The notes under the pieces were generated by a model. The model saw only the letters and a list, made by a program, of their open reading frames with translations, ran no database searches and was not told the origin of the DNA. Below, one piece after another: positions 9,494-17,744 of a stretch of 64,000 bases of DNA. The translations under genes were made by a program, and so were the position numbers. The DNA is taken from the NCBI GenBank assembly GCA_016794365.1, contig JAEUKB010000030.1, positions 1-64,000 of the forward strand. Reading direction: 5' to 3'. Within the stretch, counting starts at the first letter, position 1; each line of letters starts with the position of its first letter. Source of the stretch: Myxococcales bacterium (lineage in GTDB: Bacteria > Myxococcota_A > Polyangia > Palsa-1104 > JAEUJZ01).

Positions 9494-9775
9494 CTACAGC
9501 AGCTTGCCAAGTGGTCCCAAGTCCAGGTTCAGATCCTCTTCCCGTAGGCCGAAGACTTCCCGCAGTCGCTCAATTTCTTCGGACTGTCGAAGCAGCGTTA
9601 GCCCCAGCCGCTCGATCTGTTCATCGCTCAGTCCGCCTGCTTCCACCCGTCGGAGCGCCTGCTTCTCCAGTAGCTCATGCAGCAGCTTGACCAGCGTCAG
9701 GACGAGCTGACCCAGACCGTTTTGAACGTGATCTGGATCGATGCTGATCTTGCGCGGAGACTCTGTACTCTTCAT
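9494..9775 (-). CDS. gvpK: Gas vesicle protein GvpK
   Basis: This 93-residue protein carries the GvpK pattern: IDPDHVQNGLGQLVLTLVKL followed by LHELLEKQALRRVEAGGLSD and a leucine-rich helix EIERLGLTLLRQ. GvpK is a small accessory protein of unclear mechanism required for normal vesicle formation. Its ATG overlaps the stop of gvpG by 4 bases, indicating translational coupling. The gap to gvpJ downstream is 49 bases. Confidence 0.93.
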   Translation of the reverse strand: MKSTESPRKISIDPDHVQNGLGQLVLTLVKLLHELLEKQALRRVEAGGLSDEQIERLGLTLLRQSEEIERLREVFGLREEDLNLDLGPLGKLL

Positions 9776-10254
9776 CGCGCAGCTTCTTTCTCTTGGCTGG
9801 GTGTACGTTCTTGTTCGCTCCGGTCGCTGTCCTTCAGCTTGTGCGTATCCATCGCTGCGGAATTGGCGAGTGCATCCGCATCCTCGTCTTCCGCTGGGTC
9901 TGTCGCATCGTCTTCGTCTTCGTCTTCGTCCTGCTCCTCATCGTCTTCGTCCTGCTCCTCATCGTCTTCGTCATCCTCCTCATCGTCTCCCTCATCGTCT
10001 TCCTCATCGTCTTCCTCTTCACTGTCTTCAGGAGGCTCTAGCTCGTCGAGTCGATCGAGGAGAACGCGCTCTTGCGCATCAAAGTCTGCTTCCGAGATCT
10101 GTCCGCGCTCCAGCTGCTGATACAGCTCGCGCAGGGTCTCTCTGATCCGGTCTGCTTGGGCCGCTTGATCTTCTTCCGCTGCGTTTACGATCTCTTTTAA
10201 CACCCACAGCGCACCACGGAGCGGAGCCGCGAGCAGGTCATCGATGACAATCAT
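9772..10254 (-). CDS. gvpG: Gas vesicle protein GvpG with long acidic tail
   Basis: The N-terminus (residues 3-25: VIDDLLAAPLRGALWVLKEI) is the GvpG signature, followed by a helical segment ELYQQLERGQISEADFDAQE that is also typical of the family. Start 10254 is chosen because AAAGGAA precedes this ATG and the family begins here; an upstream ATG at 10359 would add 35 unrelated residues. The last ~75 residues are an almost continuous run of Glu and Asp, an extension that ordinary ~80-100 residue GvpG proteins lack. GvpG is a cytoplasmic assembly factor. The polyacidic tail might bind basic partners or cations, which is speculation. Confidence 0.9.
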   Translation of the reverse strand: MIVIDDLLAAPLRGALWVLKEIVNAAEEDQAAQADRIRETLRELYQQLERGQISEADFDAQERVLLDRLDELEPPEDSEEEDDEEDDEGDDEEDDEDDEEQDEDDEEQDEDEDEDDATDPAEDEDADALANSAAMDTHKLKDSDRSEQERTPSQEKEAAR

Positions 10255-10313
10255 TGCTTCGATTCCTTTCCGATCCGATCTAGACCCCCACACAGTCTGA
10301 TCTGGCTGCTTCG

Positions 10314-11075
10314 CTACGACATCGTGAGCGACAACTCGACAAAGTGATGCGGTGCCCACGGTCCACTGATGTCGAACAGATAGCTGCTATCAAAGCTGGA
10401 TGCAGACTCACTGACCATCGCTTCAAATGCGGCTTGCTGCTGCTTGCTAACCAGACAAGACAGGTTCATCACTTCACGCTCACTGCGCGAAGGAGCCGCT
10501 TTCACCTGGACTCCATGGGCAACCAGCACGGCGGACACAGACTCTGTCAGTCGCTCTCGTTCCTGACGCTGAATCTGTTCAAACAGCTGTCCCAAACCAA
10601 CCATGTCAGAATGACGAGCCCGCTGAAAGTCGCCAATCGCATCGCGCGATTCCCGAAGCTCTGTGTGACGACTGAGGAAGTACTCAAAGACGTTCGGAAC
10701 ATCCCACGTTACACGCAGTCCCATCTCAATCTTGCCTTCCACTTGATCAAGCTGCTCGCGCAGTAGCTTCCGATTCTGCGTAAGCAAGCGTCGCACCGAT
10801 TGATCACTCGATGCAATCATTCCAAATGTCAGTGGCAGAATCGCTTGTTCACAGAGCGCACTCTTTAGGACTGCATTGTGCGCAGACAGATGACGCCGCT
10901 CAGGACGCACACGACCACGACGGATCGAGCTGACCAGCGCAGAGAGCTCTGCATCACCAATCCGGCGTACATCTGCTTCTTCCAGTCCAATCTTTCCGTA
11001 TTCGTGCTGTGTCTCTCCTCGTACAATTGCGTAGACATAGGTTCCGAGTGCTGACTCTGCTGCCTCCGTTGCCAT
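10314..11075 (-). CDS. Gas vesicle protein GvpL/GvpF family (third copy)
   Basis: This 253-residue protein has a classic GvpF/L N-terminus (GTYVYAIVRG), the central CEQAILPLTFGMIASS, IEMGLRVTWD in the middle and the C-terminal LFDISGPWAPHHFVEL motif. It is closer to the textbook F/L pattern than the two plus-strand copies. AGGAAG lies before the ATG. It follows gvpN by 18 bases and precedes gvpG in the same operon. Its role is accessory assembly through GvpA binding, by family. Confidence 0.92.
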   Translation of the reverse strand: MATEAAESALGTYVYAIVRGETQHEYGKIGLEEADVRRIGDAELSALVSSIRRGRVRPERRHLSAHNAVLKSALCEQAILPLTFGMIASSDQSVRRLLTQNRKLLREQLDQVEGKIEMGLRVTWDVPNVFEYFLSRHTELRESRDAIGDFQRARHSDMVGLGQLFEQIQRQERERLTESVSAVLVAHGVQVKAAPSRSEREVMNLSCLVSKQQQAAFEAMVSESASSFDSSYLFDISGPWAPHHFVELSLTMS

Positions 11076-11093
11076 GGCTTCCTCATCTTTCCT

Positions 11094-12047
11094 TTATTTG
11101 TGACGGCTCAAGACATCTACAACGACTTCGTCAATTCGCTTGGGAATCACACTGGCTCCGCTGCGGGTGATTCGTGCAAGATCGCGGCTCAAGATGTCGC
11201 GACAGGCCCAGCGAAATACTTCATCTTGAAGACGGACTTTGGCTTGCGCGGATGAAACAATCCGTCCAATTGCAATGGCCGCTCGGATCGTCGGTCGCGC
11301 TGCACTGCTGTGCTCACTTCGGAGCGCGCGAACAATGTCTACGATCAGTGCAGCAGCCCCCGCATCCAGCGAGGACTTTGCTGCCACAATGTGAATCTCT
11401 GTATCGCGATCGTAGTGATCCAAGTGCAGCGTGATGATGCGATCCATCAGTGCATCTTGGGCTTTGTGAACACCGGCATACTCTTCTGGATTCGACGTAA
11501 AAATGATCCGAAAATTGGGATGAACTCCGACGTAACCACCACTCTGTCCGCGCTGCTTGGGAAGGTTCAAAATGCCTTCCGAAAGTACGCTCAGCAGGAC
11601 ATTGTTGGCTGCGGCTGGAGAGCGATTGAACTCATCATAAATGAGCGTGTAGCCGTGCTCGCAGGCAACCGTAAGTCGATTGCTCACAAAGACACTGCGC
11701 GTCTCTTCCTGAACCTTGGTAACAGAATGAATGTAGTTGTCGATGACGCGTTCCTTGCGGACTCCGTTGTCACGTCCAACCAGATCAGATGTACCAAACT
11801 CATCGTCACCATGTAGCAGCACGATCGGCGTTCCCAACATCGTTGCAATATGAAATGCAAGCGTGGTTTTTCCGACGCCAGGTGGACCCGCAAAGTGGAT
11901 CGGATACCGCGCGTGCAGATAGGTCAGTGCTCGCTGTGCAATCGACTTCACTTGCGGTGTCTGGATGAAGCTGTCGCTTGCTTCCAGGTTCAAGACATCT
12001 TGCATGCGCTGCGCGCCAGGAACGGATGCTGTGCTTGTCTTTGCCAT
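11094..12047 (-). CDS. gvpN: Gas vesicle AAA+ ATPase GvpN
   Basis: This 317-residue MoxR/GvpN-type AAA+ ATPase has Walker A FAGPPGVGKTTLAF near residue 55, Walker B TLIYDEFNRS near residue 135, a sensor-1 region RIIFTSNPEEYAGVH and an arginine-rich C-terminal helical lid. GvpN is thought to use ATP to promote vesicle enlargement. It follows gvpA by 147 bases, the largest gap inside this part of the operon, which is consistent with gvpA being expressed at a different level from the accessory genes. Confidence 0.95.
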   Translation of the reverse strand: MAKTSTASVPGAQRMQDVLNLEASDSFIQTPQVKSIAQRALTYLHARYPIHFAGPPGVGKTTLAFHIATMLGTPIVLLHGDDEFGTSDLVGRDNGVRKERVIDNYIHSVTKVQEETRSVFVSNRLTVACEHGYTLIYDEFNRSPAAANNVLLSVLSEGILNLPKQRGQSGGYVGVHPNFRIIFTSNPEEYAGVHKAQDALMDRIITLHLDHYDRDTEIHIVAAKSSLDAGAAALIVDIVRALRSEHSSAARPTIRAAIAIGRIVSSAQAKVRLQDEVFRWACRDILSRDLARITRSGASVIPKRIDEVVVDVLSRHK

Positions 12048-12194
12048 GACACATCACTTGCTAAACTGACAGTCTCAAAATCTCTGAACCAGATACAGAA
12101 ACAGAAATGGGTCAGCGGAATCCGACCATGAAGCAGAGACGAACAGAGACCTCTGTTCACAATCGGATCCCGCCAACACCGCTTCCAATTCCCG
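12048..12194. promoter_or_regulatory. gvpA-gvpN spacer with a small inverted repeat
   Basis: The spacer contains the dyad GAACAGAG-AC-CTCTGTTC at 12141-12158. There is no T-run after it on the minus strand, so it is not a textbook terminator. A partial attenuator or RNA processing site that keeps gvpA mRNA in excess would fit gas-vesicle operons generally. Confidence 0.3.
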
Positions 12195-12413
12195 TTACGC
12201 CGGAGCCGCTGCGGTCGTAGTCAGACCGATGGCTTCTGCGTACTTCAGATACGTCTCGACCGACGCAATGACCACGCGCGCTTCAATCGAGAGCAGTTCA
12301 ATACCGACCAAAGAGACTTTGGCCCATGCGTCGATCACGATTCCTTTGTCTAGGATGCGATCGACAACTTCTGCAAGGCTAGAAGAGTCCGTGGATTTTT
12401 GGATCTTGGCCAT
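12195..12413 (-). CDS. gvpA: Major gas vesicle structural protein GvpA
   Basis: This 72-residue rib protein has the core [40 protein letters not shown] and [14 protein letters not shown], which is the full GvpA amphipathic beta-hairpin plus helices pattern. It polymerises into the gas-permeable vesicle wall. Start 12413 (MAKIQK) is chosen over an ATG two codons upstream, because AAGGGGGA sits only one base before that ATG but six bases before the chosen one. It is the only short, canonical GvpA in the window and lies mid-operon after two unknown proteins. Confidence 0.96.
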   Translation of the reverse strand: MAKIQKSTDSSSLAEVVDRILDKGIVIDAWAKVSLVGIELLSIEARVVIASVETYLKYAEAIGLTTTAAAPA

Positions 12414-12441
12414 CTGCATTCCCCCTTCTTGGTTGCTGTCG

Positions 12442-13146
12442 TTAGTAACGAATCTTCAGCGAGCTACTGGGTCCGGCGGAATTGCCTCGCTCCACAGCTT
12501 CGCTTGGACTCGTTTGGGTGTTCGTTGACATTCGACTACGCGGTGTGCCGCTGCTTCGCTCTGGCTTCTTCGCGGACACTGGTTCTTCCTCAGGAATCGA
12601 AACAGACAGAGCAGAAGACAGCGTCTGGGCCATCGACGGTTCAAGTAAACCAAGCAGCACGCCCTGACGATGTGAGAGTCGATGGGTTGCGCGCTGCATC
12701 GCGACCTGCTGCCGCTCTGCTCCCGCCATAAGCTGTGCAAGCAGGGACTTCCCCAGTGTAAGCGTTGCGATCTTGAGCAAGATCTCATGGGGAGACAGAC
12801 CGCGCTGCGGACGAAGCTGCAAGTCTTCATAGGTGCGTCGCCGAAGGAGCTGATGTTCGCGAGCGGCTTGTAGCGAAGACTTGGGACGCAGTAGCGGAGT
12901 CCGTGTCACCGCAGTCTTTGCAGAGTCATCGATCTGCTTGGCTGAAATCGGCTCTGGATCGGGCGCTGTCTCATGCTGCGGAATCGCTACAGACTTCGCA
13001 CTGACAGCCTGCGGAATTCGTCGCTGCGGAGGTCTTCCTAAGCGATTCTTTGGTGCGCCAGACTCTGCTGCTGCGGTTACAGACATCGTGTCCTTGCTCT
13101 TGGCTGTGCGCGCTCTGCCATCCGTCTTGCCATCGTCTCGCATCAC
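12442..13146 (-). CDS. Unknown gas-vesicle-operon protein, basic and Pro/Ser-rich
   Basis: I do not recognise this 234-residue protein. Residues 1-100 are polar and probably disordered (Arg, Pro, Ala, Ser). Residues ~105-170 form the only ordered stretch: [20 protein letters not shown], then [20 protein letters not shown] and [15 protein letters not shown] second disordered tail follows. No GvpC-type repeats, signal peptide or membrane segment are seen. It sits 28 bases upstream of gvpA, a place where several gvp clusters keep shell-associated or regulatory proteins. A wall-binding or scaffolding role is possible but unproven. Confidence 0.7.
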   Translation of the reverse strand: MMRDDGKTDGRARTAKSKDTMSVTAAAESGAPKNRLGRPPQRRIPQAVSAKSVAIPQHETAPDPEPISAKQIDDSAKTAVTRTPLLRPKSSLQAAREHQLLRRRTYEDLQLRPQRGLSPHEILLKIATLTLGKSLLAQLMAGAERQQVAMQRATHRLSHRQGVLLGLLEPSMAQTLSSALSVSIPEEEPVSAKKPERSSGTPRSRMSTNTQTSPSEAVERGNSAGPSSSLKIRY

Positions 13147-13155
13147 ATACTCCTG

Positions 13156-13902
13156 CTATCTGCGACATAGAAAGTGAATCGCTTCATCGTCTTCGCCTTC
13201 ATCGAACGAAAGCGGCGCTCCGCGTGTGCTGTCTGTCATCGGCATGAGCGGTTGCAGCGCGGAATCCGCTCGCACAGCGCGCTCGATGGTTGGTTCCCGC
13301 TCCAGAGGCGCTGGACTGAGCGCTGGTGCAGGCTCTGTCCGCTGTGGTGCAATGCGGAATCCTTGCAACACAGCATGAGAGTTCCGCTTCTGTTCCAGGT
13401 CTTCCGAAAGCGGCGGCACCATCGCACGCACCGGCTGTGCTCGCTCTTGCGGAATCGCCAAAAAGGAATCCATCGGCTGCGGTGCCGCACGTACCGGAGC
13501 TGGCATCGACAGTATCGGCGGCAGCTCAGAAGATCGCAGCTCAGGAGCTGGGCGCAAAGGAATCCTTGCAGCTTGCTCTTTCGGACTCTCTTGATGCACT
13601 GATTCCGCTGCGATCGGATGTGCCTCTTGCCTTCGCTCCACGCTGGGAATGTCAAAGCCTAGACGAATCGACAGCACGGACTCCTTGCGAGTCTGCGCGT
13701 CCAGCTTCGCGCTCCGCTGTCTCTCTTGCTCTACCGAAGTGAGCCATGTCCGAAGCTTGCTTCGATGCTGAGTCAGCTCTGCGGACCGACGCTGCGCAGC
13801 CTCTTTTGCTTGCTGCTTTCTCGCTTCATTGTAAAGCGCAAGCTGCGTAGCGATCAGCGTGTTGCTGACCTGAGCAGAGGCTCTGCGGCGCGCATCGGTC
13901 AC
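13156..13902 (-). CDS. Unknown gas-vesicle-operon protein with helical N-terminus
   Basis: This unrecognised 248-residue protein opens with about 75 residues of strongly helical sequence rich in Ala, Gln, Arg and Leu (LIATQLALYNEARKQQAKEA, QHRSKLRTWLTSVEQERQRS), followed by ~170 residues rich in Pro, Arg, Glu and Ser without obvious domains. It starts with GTG overlapping the stop of the upstream V4R-like gene (GTGA) and ends 9 bases before the next gene. This tight packing argues that it is real. An amphipathic helical segment is what a GvpC-like external binder would use, but the regular repeats of GvpC are missing. Confidence 0.7.
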   Translation of the reverse strand: MTDARRRASAQVSNTLIATQLALYNEARKQQAKEAAQRRSAELTQHRSKLRTWLTSVEQERQRSAKLDAQTRKESVLSIRLGFDIPSVERRQEAHPIAAESVHQESPKEQAARIPLRPAPELRSSELPPILSMPAPVRAAPQPMDSFLAIPQERAQPVRAMVPPLSEDLEQKRNSHAVLQGFRIAPQRTEPAPALSPAPLEREPTIERAVRADSALQPLMPMTDSTRGAPLSFDEGEDDEAIHFLCRR

Positions 13903-14543
13903 GATCCTACTCCACCCTGAAGTCGCGTGACGATCTGATTGTGCGGCGTTCGATCGCTGACCATCTGTTCTACGCGCTTGGCATGCTGATCCGTGGTGAT
14001 GATGAACGTCGTTCCGTCTTTGCTACCGAGTCTCACATCGCCACTTTGGATGACCCGAATGTTGGGCTCGATGAAGTGGGAAAAGAAGCCCTGAAGGACT
14101 CCCGCAAACAGATCATCAGAGACGTGACCTTTGGGACCGATGTCTTGCATCGGACTTCCGACGATACGAACCGGAAGAAAGCCGCTCGGTCCGTGCTTCC
14201 AATCGACCTGTAGATCGCCGTATCCGTACGTGACCCAGAGATCGAGAAGGAGCCCTCCGAACTCACTGATCGGACGCTCTGTCAGTGAGGTACCCGCGTA
14301 GCTACTGACCTCTGACTCAAAGCGTCGTGCGAGACGTTCACCAAACACGAAGCCGCACTTGCGCAGCAGCATCTTGGTGGCAGGACCGACTTCGTTTTCG
14401 ATCGCGGCCACAAAGCCACGAAGGAAGTCTTCCGAGACCGCGACCAGTCGCGTTCCGCTCTGGTTGCTAACGACTCCCTTGCGCGTGTCTAGCTTGAGCC
14501 GACCTGCGTGAGAATAGATGTTCAGATTTCGTTTTTCCAACAT
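13899..14543 (-). CDS. V4R/XylR-N-like sensor domain protein (divergent)
   Basis: This 214-residue protein resembles the V4R protein at 15416-16084: VSEDFLRGFVAAIENEVGPA parallels VTEDFVVSFQKALEDEVGDA, followed by LLRKCGFVFGERLARRFESE. This arrangement matches the XylR-N plus V4R sensory fold, which binds small ligands, often aromatic or tetrapyrrole-like. The C-terminal Cys-rich signature of V4R is not conserved, so ligand or metal binding may be lost. No DNA-binding or kinase domain is attached. Divergent pairs of such domains often form heterodimers; whether this pair does is inference. Confidence 0.7.
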   Translation of the reverse strand: MLEKRNLNIYSHAGRLKLDTRKGVVSNQSGTRLVAVSEDFLRGFVAAIENEVGPATKMLLRKCGFVFGERLARRFESEVSSYAGTSLTERPISEFGGLLLDLWVTYGYGDLQVDWKHGPSGFLPVRIVGSPMQDIGPKGHVSDDLFAGVLQGFFSHFIEPNIRVIQSGDVRLGSKDGTTFIITTDQHAKRVEQMVSDRTPHNQIVTRLQGGVGS

Positions 14544-14613
14544 CGCCGCAGCTCCCCCCTTGTGCGGTCCTCGGTTCCTATTTCACTGGCTTCTTCTCGT
14601 CGCTAAATCGCAC

Positions 14614-15090
14614 CTAACCGCGCCCACTTAACGTCTTTGTACACTGCTGCAAAAACGGACGAACCAGCTCTGCACTTGCTGTGCTCAGCTCTCCCACCGT
14701 GATGCGCTCTAGCGTCTTGTACGTGTCTTCAATGAACGGCGGAGTGAATCCGATCCCTGCCAAAATGGTGGCCAACCATGCGAGCAGGTTGTTGTCCAGC
14801 CACTGTGGATCGTTGCGAAGCACTGCCTGTGCAACGTGTCGAATGACCATCGACAGATCGCGATTCCCTTTGTTGCGTCCTTCAAGGTGCTGCTGAAGAT
14901 AGTCGGGATATGCAGACACCACCTGACGCATCGTCTGTTCAACGATGCTGCTTTCCTTCACTTGCAGCTCGTCCATTGCTGTCAGGCGCGCGTTCACCTG
15001 CGCAACATAGTCCCGAATCTGCGTCTGTTCGGGCTTGGTTAGATAGCGACCTTCCGACGCGTTTAGCATATCCAAAATCTGCTGGTTCAT
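14614..15090 (-). CDS. Phycobiliprotein-fold (allophycocyanin-like) protein lacking the bilin cysteine
   Basis: The 158 residues align by eye with allophycocyanin/phycocyanin along the whole length. SEGRYLTKPEQTQIRDYV parallels the EARYLSPGELDRIKSFV region, and the SSIVEQTMRQVVSAYPDY helix follows. GNRDLSMVIRHVAQAVLRND parallels the CLRDLDYYLRYVTYA region, then come LDNNLLAWLATILAGIGFTP and a final helix pair. In phycobiliproteins the bilin is attached to the Cys of CLRD; here the residue is Asn (GNRD). The protein could therefore hold bilin only non-covalently, or act as a globin-like sensor as in stressosome RsbR N-domains. It sits between two V4R-type genes in a gvp operon linked to heme oxygenase, which makes tetrapyrrole sensing plausible. 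Confidence 0.7.
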   Translation of the reverse strand: MNQQILDMLNASEGRYLTKPEQTQIRDYVAQVNARLTAMDELQVKESSIVEQTMRQVVSAYPDYLQQHLEGRNKGNRDLSMVIRHVAQAVLRNDPQWLDNNLLAWLATILAGIGFTPPFIEDTYKTLERITVGELSTASAELVRPFLQQCTKTLSGRG

Positions 15091-15137
15091 AGAATCAGTG
15101 CTCCTTCATTCGTTCGCTCTGTGAAGCGCTTCCATCT

Positions 15138-15401
15138 CTATTCCCACTGAAACGAGCGCATGGCACTCTCCAGCGTCTCTCTGCTGCTGCGACTCGGCTG
15201 ACGACTTGGATTGATCGACCGATTCTGCGACAACATCTGGGCAAAGAAGTCTTTGGTAGACACCAGCCCAGGCTGCTTGCTGACCGACGGTACAACTGGC
15301 GTCATTCCTTGCACCATCGAACGGAAGAAGCGACGCGTCGGAACACGCAGTGCGGTCAGAAGGACATTCGCATTCATCGTCAAGTCTGCATTCCCATTCA
15401 T
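15138..15401 (-). CDS. Small protein of unknown function between sensor genes
   Basis: This 87-residue protein starts MNGNADLTMN at an ATG 8 bases after GGGAG. The middle (LLTALRVPTRRFFRSMVQGM) is helical and basic, and the end (RETLESAMRSFQWE) is a short amphipathic helix. It fills the space between the V4R gene (14 bases upstream) and the phycobiliprotein-like gene, with no overlap. The good ribosome site and the gapless packing support a real gene. The C-terminal hydrophobic peptide could be an encapsulation-type tag to GvpA or to a partner, which is speculation. Confidence 0.6.
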   Translation of the reverse strand: MNGNADLTMNANVLLTALRVPTRRFFRSMVQGMTPVVPSVSKQPGLVSTKDFFAQMLSQNRSINPSRQPSRSSRETLESAMRSFQWE

Positions 15402-15415
15402 GGACGTTCGACTCC

Positions 15416-16084
15416 CTACAGTCGTGCGATGATCTCTTTGGCGGAGGCTCCTTCGCGAACCCAGAACTGCGCTGCGTTCACGCGCTTGGTGCCTGCCACC
15501 ATGAACTTGCAGAAGTTCTCCCCCATCGAGTAACACTGAATCTCAATGCCACCCAGCTCGCGCCGTGACAGATGACCGAACACTGCGGCAAAAAATCCTG
15601 CATAGTAATGACAGGCAAACTTGCCGATGTTGCCGACGGTCTTGGCGATTGCAGAGTCAAACAGATCGATGAAGATCAGTCCTTCCTTGCGAAACGCGAG
15701 ATCGAACTTCCAAGCCCCCCATCCGGCGACTTGAAGCGGCCACCACCAAGTCTCCAGCGCCATTCCCAGCACCGCTTGTTCGATCGGGAATCCGAACTCC
15801 TCTTTGAAGCGCGACTCAAAGCCGATGATGTCTTGCTTCCCCCACTCATAGCCGCAGCGATACAAGATCTCGCCTGCTGCATCCCCGACTTCATCTTCCA
15901 GCGCTTTCTGAAAGCTAACGACAAAGTCTTCCGTCACCCACATCATGCGCTGCCGGTAGCGATTGATCAGCACTCCCTTTTGCTGCGCAGAATAGAACTT
16001 CTCCATCGTGTAATAGTTGTGAATGCGAACAGACTGCGGCTCTGTATCTGGTTGATCGTTTCCTTTTGTCATTCCTACTTTCAT
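15416..16084 (-). CDS. V4R (4-vinyl reductase) domain sensor protein
   Basis: This 222-residue protein has an N-terminal XylR-N-like half (FYSAQQKGVLINRYRQRMMW to YEWGKQDIIGFESRFKEEFG) and a C-terminal V4R half with the typical FACHYYAGFFAAVFG and IEIQCYSMGENFCKFMVAGT signatures. In the latter, cysteines and Gly-Glu form the ligand or metal pocket. V4R domains bind small hydrophobic or tetrapyrrole ligands and are found in BchJ-like proteins and stress/phenol sensors. No output domain is present, so it may signal by protein contact. It lies directly after the ferredoxin gene. Confidence 0.85.
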   Translation of the reverse strand: MKVGMTKGNDQPDTEPQSVRIHNYYTMEKFYSAQQKGVLINRYRQRMMWVTEDFVVSFQKALEDEVGDAAGEILYRCGYEWGKQDIIGFESRFKEEFGFPIEQAVLGMALETWWWPLQVAGWGAWKFDLAFRKEGLIFIDLFDSAIAKTVGNIGKFACHYYAGFFAAVFGHLSRRELGGIEIQCYSMGENFCKFMVAGTKRVNAAQFWVREGASAKEIIARL

Positions 16085-16126
16085 CGCGAAACCCCTGTAC
16101 GTCTTGTGATGTACGTTGCCTGCACG

Positions 16127-16651
16127 TTACTGAATACTCTCTGAACGAGCCCGTAGCTCGTCGATATCGATGGTCACTTGGGCAAGCTGTGAGATCCGAC
16201 TGCGCGAGATCAACATGCCTGCGGCAATCAGCAGTGCGCCTGTCACCGGATGCAAAATGTCCACTTCTGTTCTGCGACCGATCAAGATCTCGATGTCTTT
16301 GCTCGATTCAAAGTAGCGACCTTCCGGAACCGAGATCACCACATCTGGACCATTCACCTTGGCCTGACAAGACAGCCGAGAACAGCTCTTGCGATTCGCT
16401 AGCATCCGCAGAGAGCTCTGCTCTCGTGGCGTCGGTGAAGATAGGCTCTCTGTTCCACTTTCAACATAGACATGACAAGTGGCGCACAGTCCTTTGCCTC
16501 CACAAGCCATCAGGATCGGCATACGCAGACGCAGCAGTGCATCAAGCAGACGCGCAGACTGCGGCAACTCTACTGGCTTGTTGGTCCCGATCACCCTGAC
16601 AGAATGTGTACCCACAGGCTCTGCTCCCTTTTGGACTACTTCCCTTTCCAC
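16127..16651 (-). CDS. 2Fe-2S ferredoxin with conserved C-terminal extension (paralogue)
   Basis: This 174-residue protein has the cluster motif [15 protein letters not shown] and the distal cysteine in SRLSCQAK, followed by the extension [20 protein letters not shown] and [12 protein letters not shown]. It shares architecture and many residues with the ferredoxin at 4961-5473. The start overlaps the end of the kinase B C-half by 16 bases, so both were translated from one message. Two copies near heme oxygenase, V4R and phycobiliprotein-like genes suggest electron supply to tetrapyrrole chemistry or a redox-sensing role. The extension is not a known reductase domain and may be a docking module. 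Confidence 0.88.
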   Translation of the reverse strand: MEREVVQKGAEPVGTHSVRVIGTNKPVELPQSARLLDALLRLRMPILMACGGKGLCATCHVYVESGTESLSSPTPREQSSLRMLANRKSCSRLSCQAKVNGPDVVISVPEGRYFESSKDIEILIGRRTEVDILHPVTGALLIAAGMLISRSRISQLAQVTIDIDELRARSESIQ

Positions 16652-16954
16652 AGCAGCAGCACAAACAAGATCAGACAGGTCACTATCGACACCACCATTG
16701 GCAGAAAGTAACGCCCCTGACTGGAGATGAATCGCTCAAGCACCGCACCTCGCTCGACCATCCAACGCCAAGTCCGCTCCATCGTGCCTGTTTCTGGCGA
16801 AGCAAAGATCCGCTCTTCCTCCATCCGAAGCAGCGGACGCACCACGCGACTTGACCAACGCGGACGGTCCGTTTCCTCTTCGACTGTAGCTCCCTGCTCA
16901 GGATCGGATCGTGGAATCGATTCATGCTGCGCATCCTGGCCTGCAACATCGCGC

Positions 16955-17075
16955 GGTTCATCGTGTGGTTCATCGCATGGTTCATCGCATGGTTCATCGC
17001 ATGGTTCATCGTACGATTCATCGCGCGGTTCATCGTGCGATTCATCGTGCGGTTCATCGCGTGGTTCATCGCGTT
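16955..17075 (-). repeat. 12-bp tandem repeats encoding Asp-Glu-Pro units
   Basis: Repeating units of the type GGTTCATCGYRY (plus strand) encode DEPx on the minus strand inside the kinase B tail. They are an acidic low-complexity linker before the membrane helix. The units happen to contain GTTCATCGCG, similar to the break-point repeat but on the opposite strand. Confidence 0.85.
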
Positions 17076-17234
17076 GCTGCGCATCGGAGATCAGCGAGTC
17101 GCTCGCTGTCTGTGATTCCTCTGCTTCTGCTGAGCTTGTGGACGCATCTTCGACTGTGCGTACCGCGCCAACGGTTAGCAGATCAGCAGCCTGCGACGCT
17201 GTGGATCGAAGCGCTGGCTCTCTGCTTGCTGCTT

Positions 17235-17415
17235 CCACATTGGGTTCCTGATCCGGTTCCGGTTTGGGTTCCTGATCCGGTTCCGGTTTGGGTTCCGGTT
17301 TGGATTCTGGTTTCGGTTCCGGTTTGGGTTCCTGATCCGGTTCCGGTTTGGATTCTGGTTTCGGTTCCGGTTTGGATTCTGGTTTCGGTTCCGGTTTGGA
17401 TTCCGGTTCCGGTGT
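17235..17415 (-). repeat. Tandem repeats encoding Glu-Pro-Lys-Pro linker
   Basis: Units of GGTTCCGGTTTGGGTTCC type (plus strand) encode [16 protein letters not shown] on the minus strand. This is a long extended linker in the kinase B tail, prone to copy-number change. Confidence 0.85.
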
Positions 17416-17744
17416 GGACGCAGCTTCTGCTGCGGATGACACAAGCACAGCTGGCGCGGAAGCTGGTGCAGTCACTGCGCTGGGCTGCGTTACGTTCCGA
17501 CGCTGCTCTGCATGGATCAGGCGTGCCAGCGTAGCGACAACCTGCTTGGCAATTCCTTGTCGCAGCAGCACGCGCTCAATGTCCGCCAGATCCTGAGGAT
17601 CAGCAGGCGCAGCTGCCATGTCGCTCTGGATGACGGCTCCAGCGATGCGTCCCGATGGCTCCTTTGGCAATGCCGCAGCCTGATTGCTCACGGATCCTGA
17701 CGGTTCTTCTGGCTGTAGGATAAGCGCAGGCGCTTTCTGAACAG

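Noticed and set aside
16955..17075. GTTCATCGCG in the Asp-Glu-Pro repeat as additional recombination sites
   Set aside because: The match follows from the codons for DEP on the opposite strand and lies in a coding tandem repeat; no break or rearrangement is seen there.
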